This document shows positions 18,341-28,371 of a DNA stretch of 64,000 nt, piece after piece (within the stretch, counting starts at the first letter, position 1; the number at the start of each line of letters is the position of its first letter). The stretch comes from Gammaproteobacteria bacterium. Lineage in GTDB: Bacteria > Pseudomonadota > Gammaproteobacteria > Steroidobacterales > Woeseiaceae. The stretch spans positions 1-64,000 of the forward strand of contig JAHEGH010000006.1 of assembly GCA_024639825.1 (NCBI GenBank). The letters are read 5' to 3'. The notes under the pieces were generated by a model. That model was given only the letters and a program-made list of their open reading frames with translations, did no database searches and was not told the DNA's origin. The translations under genes were made by a program, and so were the position numbers.

Positions 18341-19839
18341 GCCGCACAGCCGTCTTCATGATTATCCTGCTGGGCACCTTGTGCCTTGAACCCGCCTGCG
18401 CAGATGGCGCACGGCTGGCAGATCGTAACTGGCAGGAAATCAGCAGCGATAACTTCCGCATCAAGAGCGTCCTCGAAGAAGAGGAGACGATCGAATTGCT
18501 GCGCCATCTGGAAGTCATGCGCGCGTCGTTAGGTGATTCGAGCGAAGTCTCGACTTACGAATCGCGGGTGCCGACGATCATCCTTGCGGTCGATAATCAT
18601 GACGACTATGTGAGTATCGGCGCCCCGGATTTCTCAGCTGGCTACTTTGTGTCCGATCTCCGGGAAAATGCCATCCTGATCGAGCACACAGCGGGCTCGC
18701 GAGGCATCCAGATCATCCTGCACGAGTACGCGCACTATCTGAACAAGCAGTCCGGCCAAATTCGGTTCCCGCGCTGGTTTGAGGAGGGCAACGCCGAATA
18801 CCTCTCGAATTCGCGTGTACGCGACCAGGCCTTTGAGTATGGCATGGCACCGCAGGGACACCTTGCCACCCTGAACTTCATGAACTGGATGCCTCTCGCA
18901 GCACTCCTGGCCACGGACGACACATCGGCAATGAACAATGAGGAAGCCGCTTTGTTCTATGGCCAGTCATGGCTCATGGTGCATTACCTGCGCAGCCTGC
19001 CCGACGCCGATCAGACGCTCCCCGCAACGCTCGCGCGCTACGCGCGCCTGGCGTCCTCGGGAACGCCGCCGAGCGAGGCCTTCTCACAGGCATTTTCAGT
19101 TGATCTTGAAGATTTCGAACAATCGCTTTTGAAGTACTACCTTGAAAAGGACTTTTCGAGCCGAACCGTTCCGGTCAATACGGCCCTGCCCGGCTTCTCG
19201 CCCCAGGTTTCAGATATGTCACGATCGGAGGCGCAACTTGCGCTCGCGAATATGGCGCTGCGTCTGGAGGCCTTTGATGTCGCGGAGCAGTGGTTTAAAG
19301 CGGCCCTGACTGACGATGATTTGCGCGCCCATGCAGAAGCCGGGCTTGGGCGGATCCTCGGACGGCGCGGTGACCTTGATGGCGCGAACCAGCGCTTCGA
19401 GACAGCCATCTACCTGATGGCCTGGGATTTCCGGATATGGATGGACTATGCGCAGTACTGGGCGCAGCAACTCTCGACCGCCTATGACTCGAAATCGAGG
19501 GAAAAGGCCGCATCGCGCCTGATCGAATCACTGCAGAACGCGCTAACGATCTCTGAAGCGACGCCCGAGCTGAACTCGCTGATGGGTCTCGCTTATCTGG
19601 CCAAAGGCCGGGACGTAGCCGGGGCAATCGACTATCTGGAAGCCGCGATCGAGGCAGCACCGCAAGACCAGGCCACCCGTATGTTGCTGGCACGGGCCTA
19701 CCTGTTTGTATTCCAGCCGGACGATGCCATCGCTGTTGCCGAGTCAGTGTTGCGGTTTGAGCACCAGGCAAACGTGCTCACAGACGCCGCGCACGACGTG
19801 ATCAAAGACGCGCACGAACTTCGCCGGCGGATGAACTAG
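18337..19839 (+). CDS. Exported HExxH metallopeptidase-like protein with TPR repeats
   Basis: A 500-residue protein with an N-terminal signal peptide (FMIILLGTLCLEPACA, cleavage near residue 24). The domain at ~130-160 contains HEYAHY followed by FEEGNAEYLS, the HExxH...E arrangement of gluzincins (DUF1570-like). The C-terminal half (from ~290) reads as TPR helices. It is likely a periplasmic peptidase or peptidase-like scaffold. Start 18337 gives an ATGA overlap with the permease. Its stop shares the bases CTAG with the convergent lpd stop. Confidence 0.8.
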   Translation: MSRTAVFMIILLGTLCLEPACADGARLADRNWQEISSDNFRIKSVLEEEETIELLRHLEVMRASLGDSSEVSTYESRVPTIILAVDNHDDYVSIGAPDFSAGYFVSDLRENAILIEHTAGSRGIQIILHEYAHYLNKQSGQIRFPRWFEEGNAEYLSNSRVRDQAFEYGMAPQGHLATLNFMNWMPLAALLATDDTSAMNNEEAALFYGQSWLMVHYLRSLPDADQTLPATLARYARLASSGTPPSEAFSQAFSVDLEDFEQSLLKYYLEKDFSSRTVPVNTALPGFSPQVSDMSRSEAQLALANMALRLEAFDVAEQWFKAALTDDDLRAHAEAGLGRILGRRGDLDGANQRFETAIYLMAWDFRIWMDYAQYWAQQLSTAYDSKSREKAASRLIESLQNALTISEATPELNSLMGLAYLAKGRDVAGAIDYLEAAIEAAPQDQATRMLLARAYLFVFQPDDAIAVAESVLRFEHQANVLTDAAHDVIKDAHELRRRMN

Positions 19840-21575
19840 CCTTTACGCTTCCTGGGGATATAGAGGTCCGTAAGCGTTCCTTCGAACGCCTCGGCCGAGA
19901 ACGCCACCGTTTCCGACAACGTCGGGTGCGGGTGGATCGTAAGACTGATATCCGCCGCATCCGCCCCCATCTCGAGAGCCAGGCCAATTTCGGCAATCAG
20001 GTCGCCCGCACTGGGGCCGACTATTGCGCCACCGAGCAGGCGATCCGTTTGCGGATCGAACAACAGCTTGGTAAAGCCCTCAGATCGACTGAGGGATAAT
20101 GCACGGCCGCTGGCTGCCCAGGGAAACTGTGCTTTTTCGTAATCGATGCCTTTCGCTTTGGCTTCAGTCTCAGTCAGACCCACCCATGCGACCTCGGGAT
20201 CGGTGTACGCGACCGACGGAATCCCTCGGGCATCGAAGAAACTCTTTTCACCATGGGCAACTTCGGCAGCCACTTTGGCCTCGTGTGTGGCCTTGTGTGC
20301 GAGCATGGGCCCGCCCGCGAGATCACCGATGGCGAAGATGTGCGGCACGTTGGTGCGCATTTGTTTGTCGACTTCAATGATGCCGCGCTCGTCCACGCGC
20401 ACGCCGGCCTTGTCTGCATCCAGCTTGTCGCCATTGGCGCGTCGCCCGATGGCAATGAGGACCCGATCGTAGACCCCGACTGACGGCGCATTCTCACCTT
20501 CGAAGGTCACCTCGATGCCCGGCACCGTGGCACGCATGCCGGTAACTTTGGTCTTGAGCAGAATGTTTTCGTAGCGGTCTTTCACGACTTTGGTAAACGG
20601 CCTCAACAGGTCCTTGTCAGTGCCCGGCATGAGCTGATCCATGAGCTCAACCACGCTCACGTCGGTACCGAGCGCGTTGTACACACAGGCCATCTCGAGG
20701 CCGATAATACCGCCACCGACAACCAGCAGCCGTTTCGGGAGCGGCACCAGCTCAAGCGCCCCGGTCGAATCAATGATGCGCGGGTCATCCGGCAGGTTTG
20801 GCAACATGACAGGCTCAGAGCCCGCGGCGATGATGCACTTCTCGAAGTCGATGGTTTCTGCGTTGTCGAGGCTCAGGCGATTTGTTGAAACGAATTTCGC
20901 CTCGCCCTGCATAACGCGAACCTTGCGTTGTTTAGCCATCGTCGAGAGGCCGCCTGTCAGCTTGCCGATAACTTCGTTCTTCCAGTCACGAAGTTTTTCC
21001 GCATCAATGGACGGCTTAGCAAAGACCACGCCGTGCTCAGCCATCGCCGCAGCGTCGTCAATAACCTTTGCTGCATGCAGCAAGGCCTTCGACGGAATAC
21101 ACCCGACGTTCAGACAAACACCGCCGAGCACCGGCCAACGCTCAATTAAGATTACATCCATGCCGAGATCGGCTGCACGAAATGCAGCCGTATAGCCGCC
21201 AGGGCCCGCACCGATAACGACGAGCTGTGCCGAATGCGTTGCTGCATCCGTGGGTTGTTCCGCCGGTTGTGTCGCCGCTACGATTTCGGGCGCCGACATC
21301 TTGCGTGTCTCTTCGACATTCTCGACCGGTACTTCATCAGCCGTTACCTCGACCGTTACGAGCGGATCGCCCGTCGATACGCGGTCGCCGACCTTTACAT
21401 CGACGGATACGATGGTGCCGGCCTGCTCGGCAGGAACGTCCATCGTCGCCTTGTCCGTCTCCAGAGTTATCAGTGGATCTTCAAGCGCCACCACATCACC
21501 GGGCGCGGCAACGACTTCAATGACCTCGACGTCCTTGAAGTCACCAAGGTCGGGAATCGTCAGCTTAACGGCCAC
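19836..21575 (-). CDS. lpdA: Dihydrolipoamide dehydrogenase with N-terminal lipoyl domain
   Basis: E3 of pyruvate dehydrogenase, re-oxidising dihydrolipoamide with NAD+. The 579 residues begin with a lipoyl domain (ETDKATMD, lysine ~43) and a linker. Then come FAD-binding VIGAGPGGYTAAFRAA, the redox disulfide GGVCLNVGCIPSKALLH, an NAD Rossmann motif VVGGGIIGLEMA and the C-terminal HPHPTLSE catalytic dyad. The extra lipoyl domain is seen in several proteobacterial PDH-linked E3 enzymes. It begins at the stop codon of aceF, in one operon. Confidence 0.97.
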   Translation of the reverse strand: MAVKLTIPDLGDFKDVEVIEVVAAPGDVVALEDPLITLETDKATMDVPAEQAGTIVSVDVKVGDRVSTGDPLVTVEVTADEVPVENVEETRKMSAPEIVAATQPAEQPTDAATHSAQLVVIGAGPGGYTAAFRAADLGMDVILIERWPVLGGVCLNVGCIPSKALLHAAKVIDDAAAMAEHGVVFAKPSIDAEKLRDWKNEVIGKLTGGLSTMAKQRKVRVMQGEAKFVSTNRLSLDNAETIDFEKCIIAAGSEPVMLPNLPDDPRIIDSTGALELVPLPKRLLVVGGGIIGLEMACVYNALGTDVSVVELMDQLMPGTDKDLLRPFTKVVKDRYENILLKTKVTGMRATVPGIEVTFEGENAPSVGVYDRVLIAIGRRANGDKLDADKAGVRVDERGIIEVDKQMRTNVPHIFAIGDLAGGPMLAHKATHEAKVAAEVAHGEKSFFDARGIPSVAYTDPEVAWVGLTETEAKAKGIDYEKAQFPWAASGRALSLSRSEGFTKLLFDPQTDRLLGGAIVGPSAGDLIAEIGLALEMGADAADISLTIHPHPTLSETVAFSAEAFEGTLTDLYIPRKRKG

Positions 21576-23203
21576 TACGGAATCGCCTGCAGCAGTGACT
21601 CAACATCGGCCAGTTGTTGCCCGAGGAAGGTCGTGAAACGAACCGCCTGGGCACCATCGATCACGCGATGATCGTATGAGAACGACAGCGGCAACATCAG
21701 GCGGGGCTCAAACTCGGAGCCGTTCCACACTGGCTGCATGCTCGATCGTGACACGCCGAGAATAGCCACTTCGGGTGCGTTGACGATCGGTGTGAATGCA
21801 GTCCCGCCAATGCCGCCCAGGCTGGAAATCGTAAAACACGCGCCCTGCAGTTGATCGGCCTTCAATTTGCCCTCACGCGCCAGCCCCGACAACTCGCCGA
21901 GCTCCTGCGCGATTTCGTAGACATCCTTCTTGTCGGCATCACGAATGACCGGGACCATCAGCCCATTCTCGGTATCCGCTGCGAACCCGAGATGCACGTA
22001 TTTCTTATAAACGAGGCTCTCGCCGTCTTCCGACAACGATGCATTGACCTTGGGAAATTCCTGCAGTGCAGCGACGCAGGCTTTCATGATGAACGCGAGC
22101 GGTGTCAGACCGATGCCGCGCTCCTTGGCAGGCCCCTTGAGCTGCTGGCGCCTTGCTTCAAGATCCGTGATGTCCGCGAGGTCATGCTGCGTAACATGCG
22201 GGAGGTTGATCCAGCTCGCCTGGAGGCGCGGGCCAGAGATCTTCTGGATGCGCGTCAGTGGCTGGACATCGATCTCACCGAACTTGGCAAAGTCGACAGC
22301 GGGCGTCCTGGGCAACGCCCCACCCGCAGGCGATGCCGCCTGGCCTGTGAGGATTTTCTTAACGAACGCCTTCACATCGTCGTGCAGAATACGGCTCTTG
22401 ATGCCGCTGCCTTTGACCTGCACGAGATTGACGCCGAGCTCACGCGCCAGCTTGCGAACCGACGGGCTCGCATGCGCCTTGGAGAAGCCGGCCTCGTCAA
22501 TTGCGGGCAGAGACGCGGGAGCCGCAGTTGCAGGCGCGGCTTTTTTGGGAGCCGCTTCTGCAGGGGCGGCTTCTGTAGGAGCGGCTTCTGTAGGAGCGGC
22601 TTCCGTGGGAGCGGCTTCTGTGGGAGCGGCTTTAGCCGCGACCGCATCGATAATAGCCAGCGACGAGCCTTCCGACACCTTATCGCCGACTTTTACCAGT
22701 ACCGAGTCAATGGTCCCGGCCACTATGGCGGGCACGTCCATCGCCGCCTTATCTGTCTCAAGCGTAACCAGCGAGTCCTCAACGTCGATCGCATCACCGG
22801 CGCTGATATGTACTTCGATAACCTCGACGTCCGCAAAGTCACCGAGGTCCGGTACGACGAGCGTCTGCTTGCCGGCTGGCTTCGCAATTTCATCAGTCAA
22901 CACGGTTGTGTCACCGCTCGGCACGGACGCAATAGCGGGCGCAATGACCACCGTGTCGCCCACTTCCATGGTCAACTGGCCAATGACATCGCCAGTCGAT
23001 ACCGTGTCACCGACGCCGATAGTCAGTTGGTCGATAACACCGTTCTCAGGTGAGGGAATGTCCAGCGATGCCTTGTCGGTCTCAATCGTTACGAGGCCGT
23101 CCTCGCGTTCTACTGTATCGCCGCTGCTGACAAGCACCTCAATGACTTCGACATTCTCGAAATCACCAAGGTCCGGGACCACTATGTCGATTGTCTTCGT
23201 CAC
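21575..23203 (-). CDS. aceF: Pyruvate dehydrogenase E2, dihydrolipoamide acetyltransferase
   Basis: Core acetyltransferase of PDH, 542 residues. Two lipoyl domains (ETDKASLD ~41, ETDKAAMD ~158) are followed by a flexible linker of Ala-Pro-Thr-Glu repeats (~200-235) and a peripheral-subunit-binding domain (SPSVRKLARELGVNLVQVKGSG). The catalytic domain ends with YDHRVIDGA, containing the active histidine. The linker is encoded by 15-bp repeats that match a REP element (separate entry). The gene lies between aceE and lpdA with almost no spacing. Confidence 0.97.
   Translation of the reverse strand: MTKTIDIVVPDLGDFENVEVIEVLVSSGDTVEREDGLVTIETDKASLDIPSPENGVIDQLTIGVGDTVSTGDVIGQLTMEVGDTVVIAPAIASVPSGDTTVLTDEIAKPAGKQTLVVPDLGDFADVEVIEVHISAGDAIDVEDSLVTLETDKAAMDVPAIVAGTIDSVLVKVGDKVSEGSSLAIIDAVAAKAAPTEAAPTEAAPTEAAPTEAAPAEAAPKKAAPATAAPASLPAIDEAGFSKAHASPSVRKLARELGVNLVQVKGSGIKSRILHDDVKAFVKKILTGQAASPAGGALPRTPAVDFAKFGEIDVQPLTRIQKISGPRLQASWINLPHVTQHDLADITDLEARRQQLKGPAKERGIGLTPLAFIMKACVAALQEFPKVNASLSEDGESLVYKKYVHLGFAADTENGLMVPVIRDADKKDVYEIAQELGELSGLAREGKLKADQLQGACFTISSLGGIGGTAFTPIVNAPEVAILGVSRSSMQPVWNGSEFEPRLMLPLSFSYDHRVIDGAQAVRFTTFLGQQLADVESLLQAIP
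22548..22642 (-). repeat. REP-type repeat array inside aceF (linker coding)
   Basis: Five 15-bp units of the form GGAGCGGCTTCTGTA (plus-strand reading) run from 22548 and end in TGTGGGAGCGGCTTTAGCCG from 22619. The last part closes into a hairpin, GCGGCT-TT-AGCCGC at 22626-22639. This matches the well-known Pseudomonas/Xanthomonas-type REP sequence (GTAGGAGCGGCTT..AGCCGCGA). Read on the minus strand it is translated as the Ala-Pro-Thr-Glu linker of AceF, without stops. Confidence 0.75.
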
Positions 23204-23217
23204 GTATGCGCCCCCGA

Positions 23218-25887
23218 CTACAGCGTCACCGGATTCGGACGATCCGGATTGATACCGTATTTCTTGATGGCCTCGGCGACGGTCTTCGTGTCGAGTACGC
23301 CGTCCTCGGCCAGAGCATTCAGTGCGGTGATGGCAATGAACCGCCGATCAACCTCGAAATGCTCACGCAGCGCCTTGCGCGCGTCACTGCGGCCGTAGCC
23401 ATCCGTACCGAGCGAATAGAATTTGCCCGGAACCCAGCCCTGGATCTGGTCGGCAACAATTTTCATGTAATCAGTCGCGGCAACATACGGTCCCGGGCGG
23501 TCGCCGAAACACTGCTGAACCCAGGACTTGCGCGGCTTGTCTTCGGGGTGCAGGTGATTCCAGCGTTCAACTTCCAGCGCGTCGCGCCGCAGTTCATTGA
23601 AACTCGTTACTGACCAGACATCCGCGACGATACCGAAGTCGTCCATCAATAACTCAGAGGCACCCAGTACCTCGCGAAGAATCGTGCCGGAGCCCATGAG
23701 CTGCACCCGAATTTTGCCCTGGCTGATACTGATATCCAGGGGGTACATACCGCGCAGGATACCCTCTTCCACGCCGGCGGGCATCGGCGGATGGGTGTAG
23801 TTCTCGTTCATGCAGGTGATGTAATAAAACACATCTTCCTGCTCACCGATCATGCGCCGCAGACCATCCTGCACGATGACGGCTAACTCATAGGCATAGG
23901 TCGGATCGTAGGCACGACAGTTCGGCACGGTCGACGCAGCGACCAGGCTATGTCCGTCCTGATGCTGCAGGCCTTCTCCCGCAAGGGTTGTGCGCCCTGC
24001 GGTGCCACCAATCAGGAAACCACGTGACTGCATGTCGCCGCCAGCCCAAACGAAATCGCCAACCCGCTGAAAACCGAACATCGAGTAATAGATGTAGAAC
24101 GGCACCATCGGGACATTGTGATTTGAGTAAGAAGTACCGGCCGCGATCCACGAACACAGGGCGCCGCCTTCGTTAATGCCTTCCTCGAGAATCTGACCTT
24201 TCTTGTCCTCACGGTAGTACATGAGTTCGCCCGCGTCCTGCGGTTCGTAGAGCTGACCCTTGGAGGCGTAGATGCCTACCTGGCGGAACATGCCCTCCAT
24301 ACCGAAGGTCCGCGCTTCGTCAGGCACGATAGGCACGATGTGCTTGCCAATCTGCTTGTCGCGCGTCAGTGCTGTCAGCATGCGCACAAAGGCCATGGTC
24401 GTCGACGCTTCGCGCTCACCCGTACCTTCAAGCTGCGTGCGGAAGGTTTCGAGCGCTGGCACAGGCAACGAGGCGGATTTGGCCCGCCGCCGCGGCAGGA
24501 AGCCGCCCAGCGACTGACGTCGTTCCATCATGTACTCGTACTCGGCGCTGTCAGGTGCGGGCTTGTAGTAAGGCACACCGTCGCCAAGCTGTTCATCGGT
24601 CAGCGGGATGTTGAAGCGGTCGCGGAAGGTCCGAATCTCTTCGAGGTCCATTTTCTTCTGCTGGTGGGCCGTGTTCTGCCCTTCGCCGGCCTTACCCATG
24701 CCGAAGCCTTTGACCGTCTTGGCAAGAATGATGGTCGGGCCACCCTGGTGCTTCGTCGCTGCATCATAGGCCGCGTAAACCTTTCGCGGATCGTGGCCGC
24801 CGCGATTCAGGCGCCAGATCTCATCGTCAGACATATTCGCGACCATCGCGGCCGTTTCCGGGTACTTGCCAAAGAACGTGTCGCGCACGTACTTGCCGTC
24901 CTTCGACTTGATCTTCTGGTATTCACCGTCGACCGTCTCTTCCATGACCTGGCGCAATTTGCCCGACTGGTCGTTCGCGAGCAGAGGATCCCATTTCGAT
25001 CCCCAGACCACCTTGACCACGTTCCATCCCGCCCCGCCGAACGCCGCTTCGAGTTCCTGGATAATCTTGCCGTTGCCGCGCACCGGGCCGTCGAGACGCT
25101 GCAGGTTACAATTGACGACGAACACGAGGTTATCGAGGCCTTCGCGCACCGGCATCGTGATCGCGCCCATCGATTCGGGCTCGTCCATCTCACCGTCACC
25201 GAGGAAGCACCAGACCTTGCGGTCGGACGCTTCGGTCATCCCGCGGTTTTCCATGTAGCGCATGAAACGCGCCTGGTAGATCGCCATCATGGGGCCGAGG
25301 CCCATCGAGACTGTCGGGAACTGCCAGAACTCAGGCATCAGCCAGGGATGCGGGTATGACGACAGGCCGCCCCCGCCCACTTCCTGGCGGAAGCGATTCA
25401 GGTCTTTCTCAGCCAATCGTCCTTCCAGGAAGGCACGCGAGTAGATGCCGGGCGCCGAATGGCCCTGCATGAACACCATGTCGCCTTCCTGTTTGTCCGT
25501 GGCCCCGCGCCAAAAATGATTGAAGCCAACCTCATACAGCGTCGCGGACGACGCATAACTGGATATATGGCCACCATATTCCGTGGAGATGCGATTCGCG
25601 TTCACAACCATCGCCATGGCATTCCAACGAATGTACGCCTCGATCCGACGCTCAATTGAGCGATCGCCCGGGTACTCGGGCTGGCGCGCCGTGCCGATCG
25701 TGTTCAGGTACGCCGTATTCGGGCTGTACGGCAGATAGGCTCCAGAGCGCCTGGCAAAGTCGATCATCTGGTTCAGCAGGAAGTGTGCCCGCTCGGGTCC
25801 GTGCTGCCCGAGCACTGAGTCGATCGACTCCAGCCACTCTCCGGTTTCAGTTGGATCAATGTCGTCGAAGGGGTTGAAACTACTCAT
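23218..25887 (-). CDS. aceE: Pyruvate dehydrogenase E1 component
   Basis: Homodimeric thiamine-diphosphate E1 that decarboxylates pyruvate and acetylates E2 lipoate. The 889 residues match the E. coli length. The ThDP motif starts GDGEMDEPESMGAITM and ends NCNLQRLDGPVRGN. Other family marks are HSAPGIYSRAFLEGRL and GGTAGRTTLAGEGLQHQDGHS. First gene of aceE-aceF-lpdA, divergent from pepA across about 170 bases. No PdhR-type regulator gene is in the window. Confidence 0.98.
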   Translation of the reverse strand: MSSFNPFDDIDPTETGEWLESIDSVLGQHGPERAHFLLNQMIDFARRSGAYLPYSPNTAYLNTIGTARQPEYPGDRSIERRIEAYIRWNAMAMVVNANRISTEYGGHISSYASSATLYEVGFNHFWRGATDKQEGDMVFMQGHSAPGIYSRAFLEGRLAEKDLNRFRQEVGGGGLSSYPHPWLMPEFWQFPTVSMGLGPMMAIYQARFMRYMENRGMTEASDRKVWCFLGDGEMDEPESMGAITMPVREGLDNLVFVVNCNLQRLDGPVRGNGKIIQELEAAFGGAGWNVVKVVWGSKWDPLLANDQSGKLRQVMEETVDGEYQKIKSKDGKYVRDTFFGKYPETAAMVANMSDDEIWRLNRGGHDPRKVYAAYDAATKHQGGPTIILAKTVKGFGMGKAGEGQNTAHQQKKMDLEEIRTFRDRFNIPLTDEQLGDGVPYYKPAPDSAEYEYMMERRQSLGGFLPRRRAKSASLPVPALETFRTQLEGTGEREASTTMAFVRMLTALTRDKQIGKHIVPIVPDEARTFGMEGMFRQVGIYASKGQLYEPQDAGELMYYREDKKGQILEEGINEGGALCSWIAAGTSYSNHNVPMVPFYIYYSMFGFQRVGDFVWAGGDMQSRGFLIGGTAGRTTLAGEGLQHQDGHSLVAASTVPNCRAYDPTYAYELAVIVQDGLRRMIGEQEDVFYYITCMNENYTHPPMPAGVEEGILRGMYPLDISISQGKIRVQLMGSGTILREVLGASELLMDDFGIVADVWSVTSFNELRRDALEVERWNHLHPEDKPRKSWVQQCFGDRPGPYVAATDYMKIVADQIQGWVPGKFYSLGTDGYGRSDARKALREHFEVDRRFIAITALNALAEDGVLDTKTVAEAIKKYGINPDRPNPVTL

Positions 25888-26057
25888 ATTTTACCGGCCC
25901 GGCCTTTGCCCAGGTTCATCTGCGCTGTGCGTGAATTGCGTGGTGCGTCCTGCTAGGATGCCCGCATCCGTGCACGGGCCAAATGGATCGCATATGGGGG
26001 CGACATATTCGGTGTTTGCGCGGCAAGGGTCAAGCCTCACAGGGAGTTAATTTTTCG

Positions 26058-27566
26058 ATGCAAAAGATCCAACCAGACCAGCATGATCTCCGTATATATC
26101 AAAAGGTTGGGCGCGTTGATGCAAATTCTCTCAATAGCGTCGATCAGTTACTTTTGATACTACCTGCCAAGCCATCGAAGGCCGACTTCGACAAGCTGCC
26201 GCAGGGAGCGAAAATGCAGGCCGTCTATCGCAAACGCGCAGCGGGCGCCACACCGGCTTTCACGACGAGGCTGGCGAATAAGAAACAGACCCTCGTCGTG
26301 GCCGGGACAATCGCGGCAACCGCAAGCACCTTCGAACAGCTGACGCTCGGGCGCCGGCTCGTCGCGGCGGCGACCGGAGAGAAGGCCGGCAGCCTGGGGC
26401 TCTGCGCGGTGGGCTTCGATGCAGAGATGCAGGTCGAGCTGGTCAATAATGTATTGGCGGCGGCGCTGGCAGCAGCCTTCAAGCTCCCTGCTTTCAAGAG
26501 CCAGCCAGAACCGGCCACCATCAAGAGCATCCGCCTGCTTGGGGTCGATACGATGATCGACACGGCGCGCACCGAAGCCGAGGCCAAAGGCAACAACCTC
26601 GCGCGCTGGCTGACAACACTGCCGCCGAACTTCCTGGACGCCATTAACTACAGCAATCTGGCGAAGTCTATGGCGAAAGACAATGGCTGGACGTTCAAGC
26701 GTTTCGGTGTCCGGGAACTCGAGAAGCTCGGATGCGGCGCGTTTCTTGCTGTGGCTCAGGGAAACGATAACGACAGTGCCAGTATCGTGCGCCTCCGCTA
26801 CCGTCCGGCTGCCAAAAATGCGCCCGCCAACCTGAGCCTCGTTGGCAAGGGTATTATTTTCGATACCGGCGGCACCAACCTGAAGCCGTTCGAGTCCATG
26901 CTCCCGATGCATGGCGATATGCAGGGTAGCGCCGTCGCGCTCGGCACCCTCCTCGCCATTAGCGACATGCAGCTCCCCATTGCCGTGGACTGCTGGCTGG
27001 CTCTTACCGAGAACCGAACCGGCCCGAATGCCTATAAATCACAGGATGTCGTCACGGCTGCGAACGGCAAGACGATCCAGACTGTCCATACTGATGCTGA
27101 GGGCCGCATGGCGCTGGCAGACGCCCTGGTGCTCGCAAGCCGCGAGAAACCGGGCATGATCGTTGATTATGCAACGCTCACCGGTAGCGTCATTCGCGCG
27201 TTAACGACCCGGTACTCTGGCGTATTTACGAACCGCAGCAAACTGCACCCGGTCCTGAAGCGCATTGGTCATAACAGTGGCGAGCGAGTATGGCCATTCC
27301 CAATCGGTAAGGAATTCCTGGAAGATCTCAAGAGCGAAACTGCGGATCTCCTGCAATGCTCGGTGAATGGTTCCGGTGACCATATCCTTGCCGCGAGCTT
27401 TCTTGCCGAGTTCATCGAGAACGATGTGCCGTGGGTGCATCTCGACCTTGGCGCTGGCGACAACGAACGTGGCCTTGGACATGTGGCATCCAGGTTCACG
27501 GGGTTTGGGGTTCGTTATACGATGAATGCCATCCTCGACGAGAACCTGCTAAAGGCAAAATCCTAG
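26058..27566 (+). CDS. M17 family leucyl aminopeptidase
   Basis: Cytoplasmic di-zinc aminopeptidase, 502 residues. The catalytic half shows [16 protein letters not shown] (metal-binding Lys and Asp), MHGDMQGSA and the family signature [13 protein letters not shown] with ligand Asp/Glu and catalytic Arg. An AGGGAG ribosome site at 26041-26046 lies 11 bases before ATG 26058; an upstream ATG at 25983 has no such site. The N-terminal domain is divergent from E. coli PepA, and GTNLKP replaces GISIKP, so this is a distinct M17 subgroup (PepB-like or LAP-like). Confidence 0.92.
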   Translation: MQKIQPDQHDLRIYQKVGRVDANSLNSVDQLLLILPAKPSKADFDKLPQGAKMQAVYRKRAAGATPAFTTRLANKKQTLVVAGTIAATASTFEQLTLGRRLVAAATGEKAGSLGLCAVGFDAEMQVELVNNVLAAALAAAFKLPAFKSQPEPATIKSIRLLGVDTMIDTARTEAEAKGNNLARWLTTLPPNFLDAINYSNLAKSMAKDNGWTFKRFGVRELEKLGCGAFLAVAQGNDNDSASIVRLRYRPAAKNAPANLSLVGKGIIFDTGGTNLKPFESMLPMHGDMQGSAVALGTLLAISDMQLPIAVDCWLALTENRTGPNAYKSQDVVTAANGKTIQTVHTDAEGRMALADALVLASREKPGMIVDYATLTGSVIRALTTRYSGVFTNRSKLHPVLKRIGHNSGERVWPFPIGKEFLEDLKSETADLLQCSVNGSGDHILAASFLAEFIENDVPWVHLDLGAGDNERGLGHVASRFTGFGVRYTMNAILDENLLKAKS

Positions 27567-28207
27567 TGTCAGATGAAATAAGAATGGCCGACCGCTTCCG
27601 CGGTTTTCTGCCCGTGGTGGTCGACGTCGAGACGGGTGGTTTCAATTCGAAAACAGATGCTCTGCTTGAGATAGCTGCCGTGCTGCTCGAGGTCAATTCT
27701 GACGGCTTCCTGAGGCGCAGCGAAACGATTCGTTATCACATCAAACCGTTTGAAGGTGCCAACCTTGAAGCCGCATCGCTCGCAGTCAATGGCATCGATC
27801 CGCACCATCCGTTGCGGCCCGCTATCGATGAACGCGATGCGTTACAGCGCACTTTCCGTGAGGTCAGGCGCTCGATTCGCGAAAATCGCTGCTCGCGTGC
27901 AGTCCTGGTGGGCCACAACGCGCACTTTGACCTCGGCTTCATGAACCAGGCCATCGAACGCTCAGCGATCAAGCGCAATCCATTTCACCCTTTCAGCTGT
28001 TTTGACACAGCGACGCTGTGTGGCGTCGCTTTCGGCCAGACAGTTCTCGCGAGAGCCGCTATTGCTGCGGGACTGGGCTGGGATGAAACACAGGCGCACT
28101 CTGCGTCTTACGACGCCGAGCAGACCGCCGACCTGTTTTGTGAAGTCGTGAATCGATTCAGGGATATCTTCGAGATGTCGCTGCGCAACGCCCCGCCGCA
28201 ACCCTGA
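27566..28207 (+). CDS. rnt: Ribonuclease T
   Basis: DEDDh 3'-exoribonuclease that trims tRNA and stable RNA ends. The 213 residues carry [17 protein letters not shown] (ExoI), [17 protein letters not shown] (ExoII) and [14 protein letters not shown] (ExoIII), all close to E. coli RNase T. GTG 27566 overlaps the preceding TAG by one base and gives the family N-terminus (VSDEI...DRFRGF); ATG 27584 is possible. It is convergent with grxD, with a palindrome array between them. Confidence 0.95.
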   Translation: MSDEIRMADRFRGFLPVVVDVETGGFNSKTDALLEIAAVLLEVNSDGFLRRSETIRYHIKPFEGANLEAASLAVNGIDPHHPLRPAIDERDALQRTFREVRRSIRENRCSRAVLVGHNAHFDLGFMNQAIERSAIKRNPFHPFSCFDTATLCGVAFGQTVLARAAIAAGLGWDETQAHSASYDAEQTADLFCEVVNRFRDIFEMSLRNAPPQP

Positions 28208-28215
28208 GGTTTGTT

Positions 28216-28358
28216 AGGGGACACCTGAAAGGTGTCCCCTCACGGGGGGTCGCAGGGGACACCTGAAAGGTGTCCCCTCACGGGGGGTCGCACAGGGACA
28301 CCTTCCAGGTGTCCCTTAACGGAGGGGGTCGCACGGGGACACCTTTCAGGTGTCCCCG
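28216..28358. repeat. Four-copy REP-like palindrome array
   Basis: Four hairpins lie between the convergent ends of rnt and grxD, at 28216-28240, 28254-28278, 28294-28316 and 28334-28358. Each has arms of GGGGACACCT or close to it, and a three-base loop: GAA in copies 1-2, TCC in copy 3, TTC in copy 4 (so copy 4 is inverted). Linkers are GTCGC-ending G-rich spacers; the unit is 38-40 bp. The arms are nearly perfect inverted repeats, so the array could fold strongly and act as a bidirectional terminator or a REP transposase substrate. No RAYT transposase gene is in the window. Confidence 0.9.
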
Positions 28359-28371
28359 CACAGGTTCGGGC

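Noticed and set aside
25936-25959. TTGCGT ... TAGGAT as a promoter for pepA
   Set aside because: The spacer is only 12 bases. The TGCTAGGAT could be an extended -10, but this is too weak to annotate.
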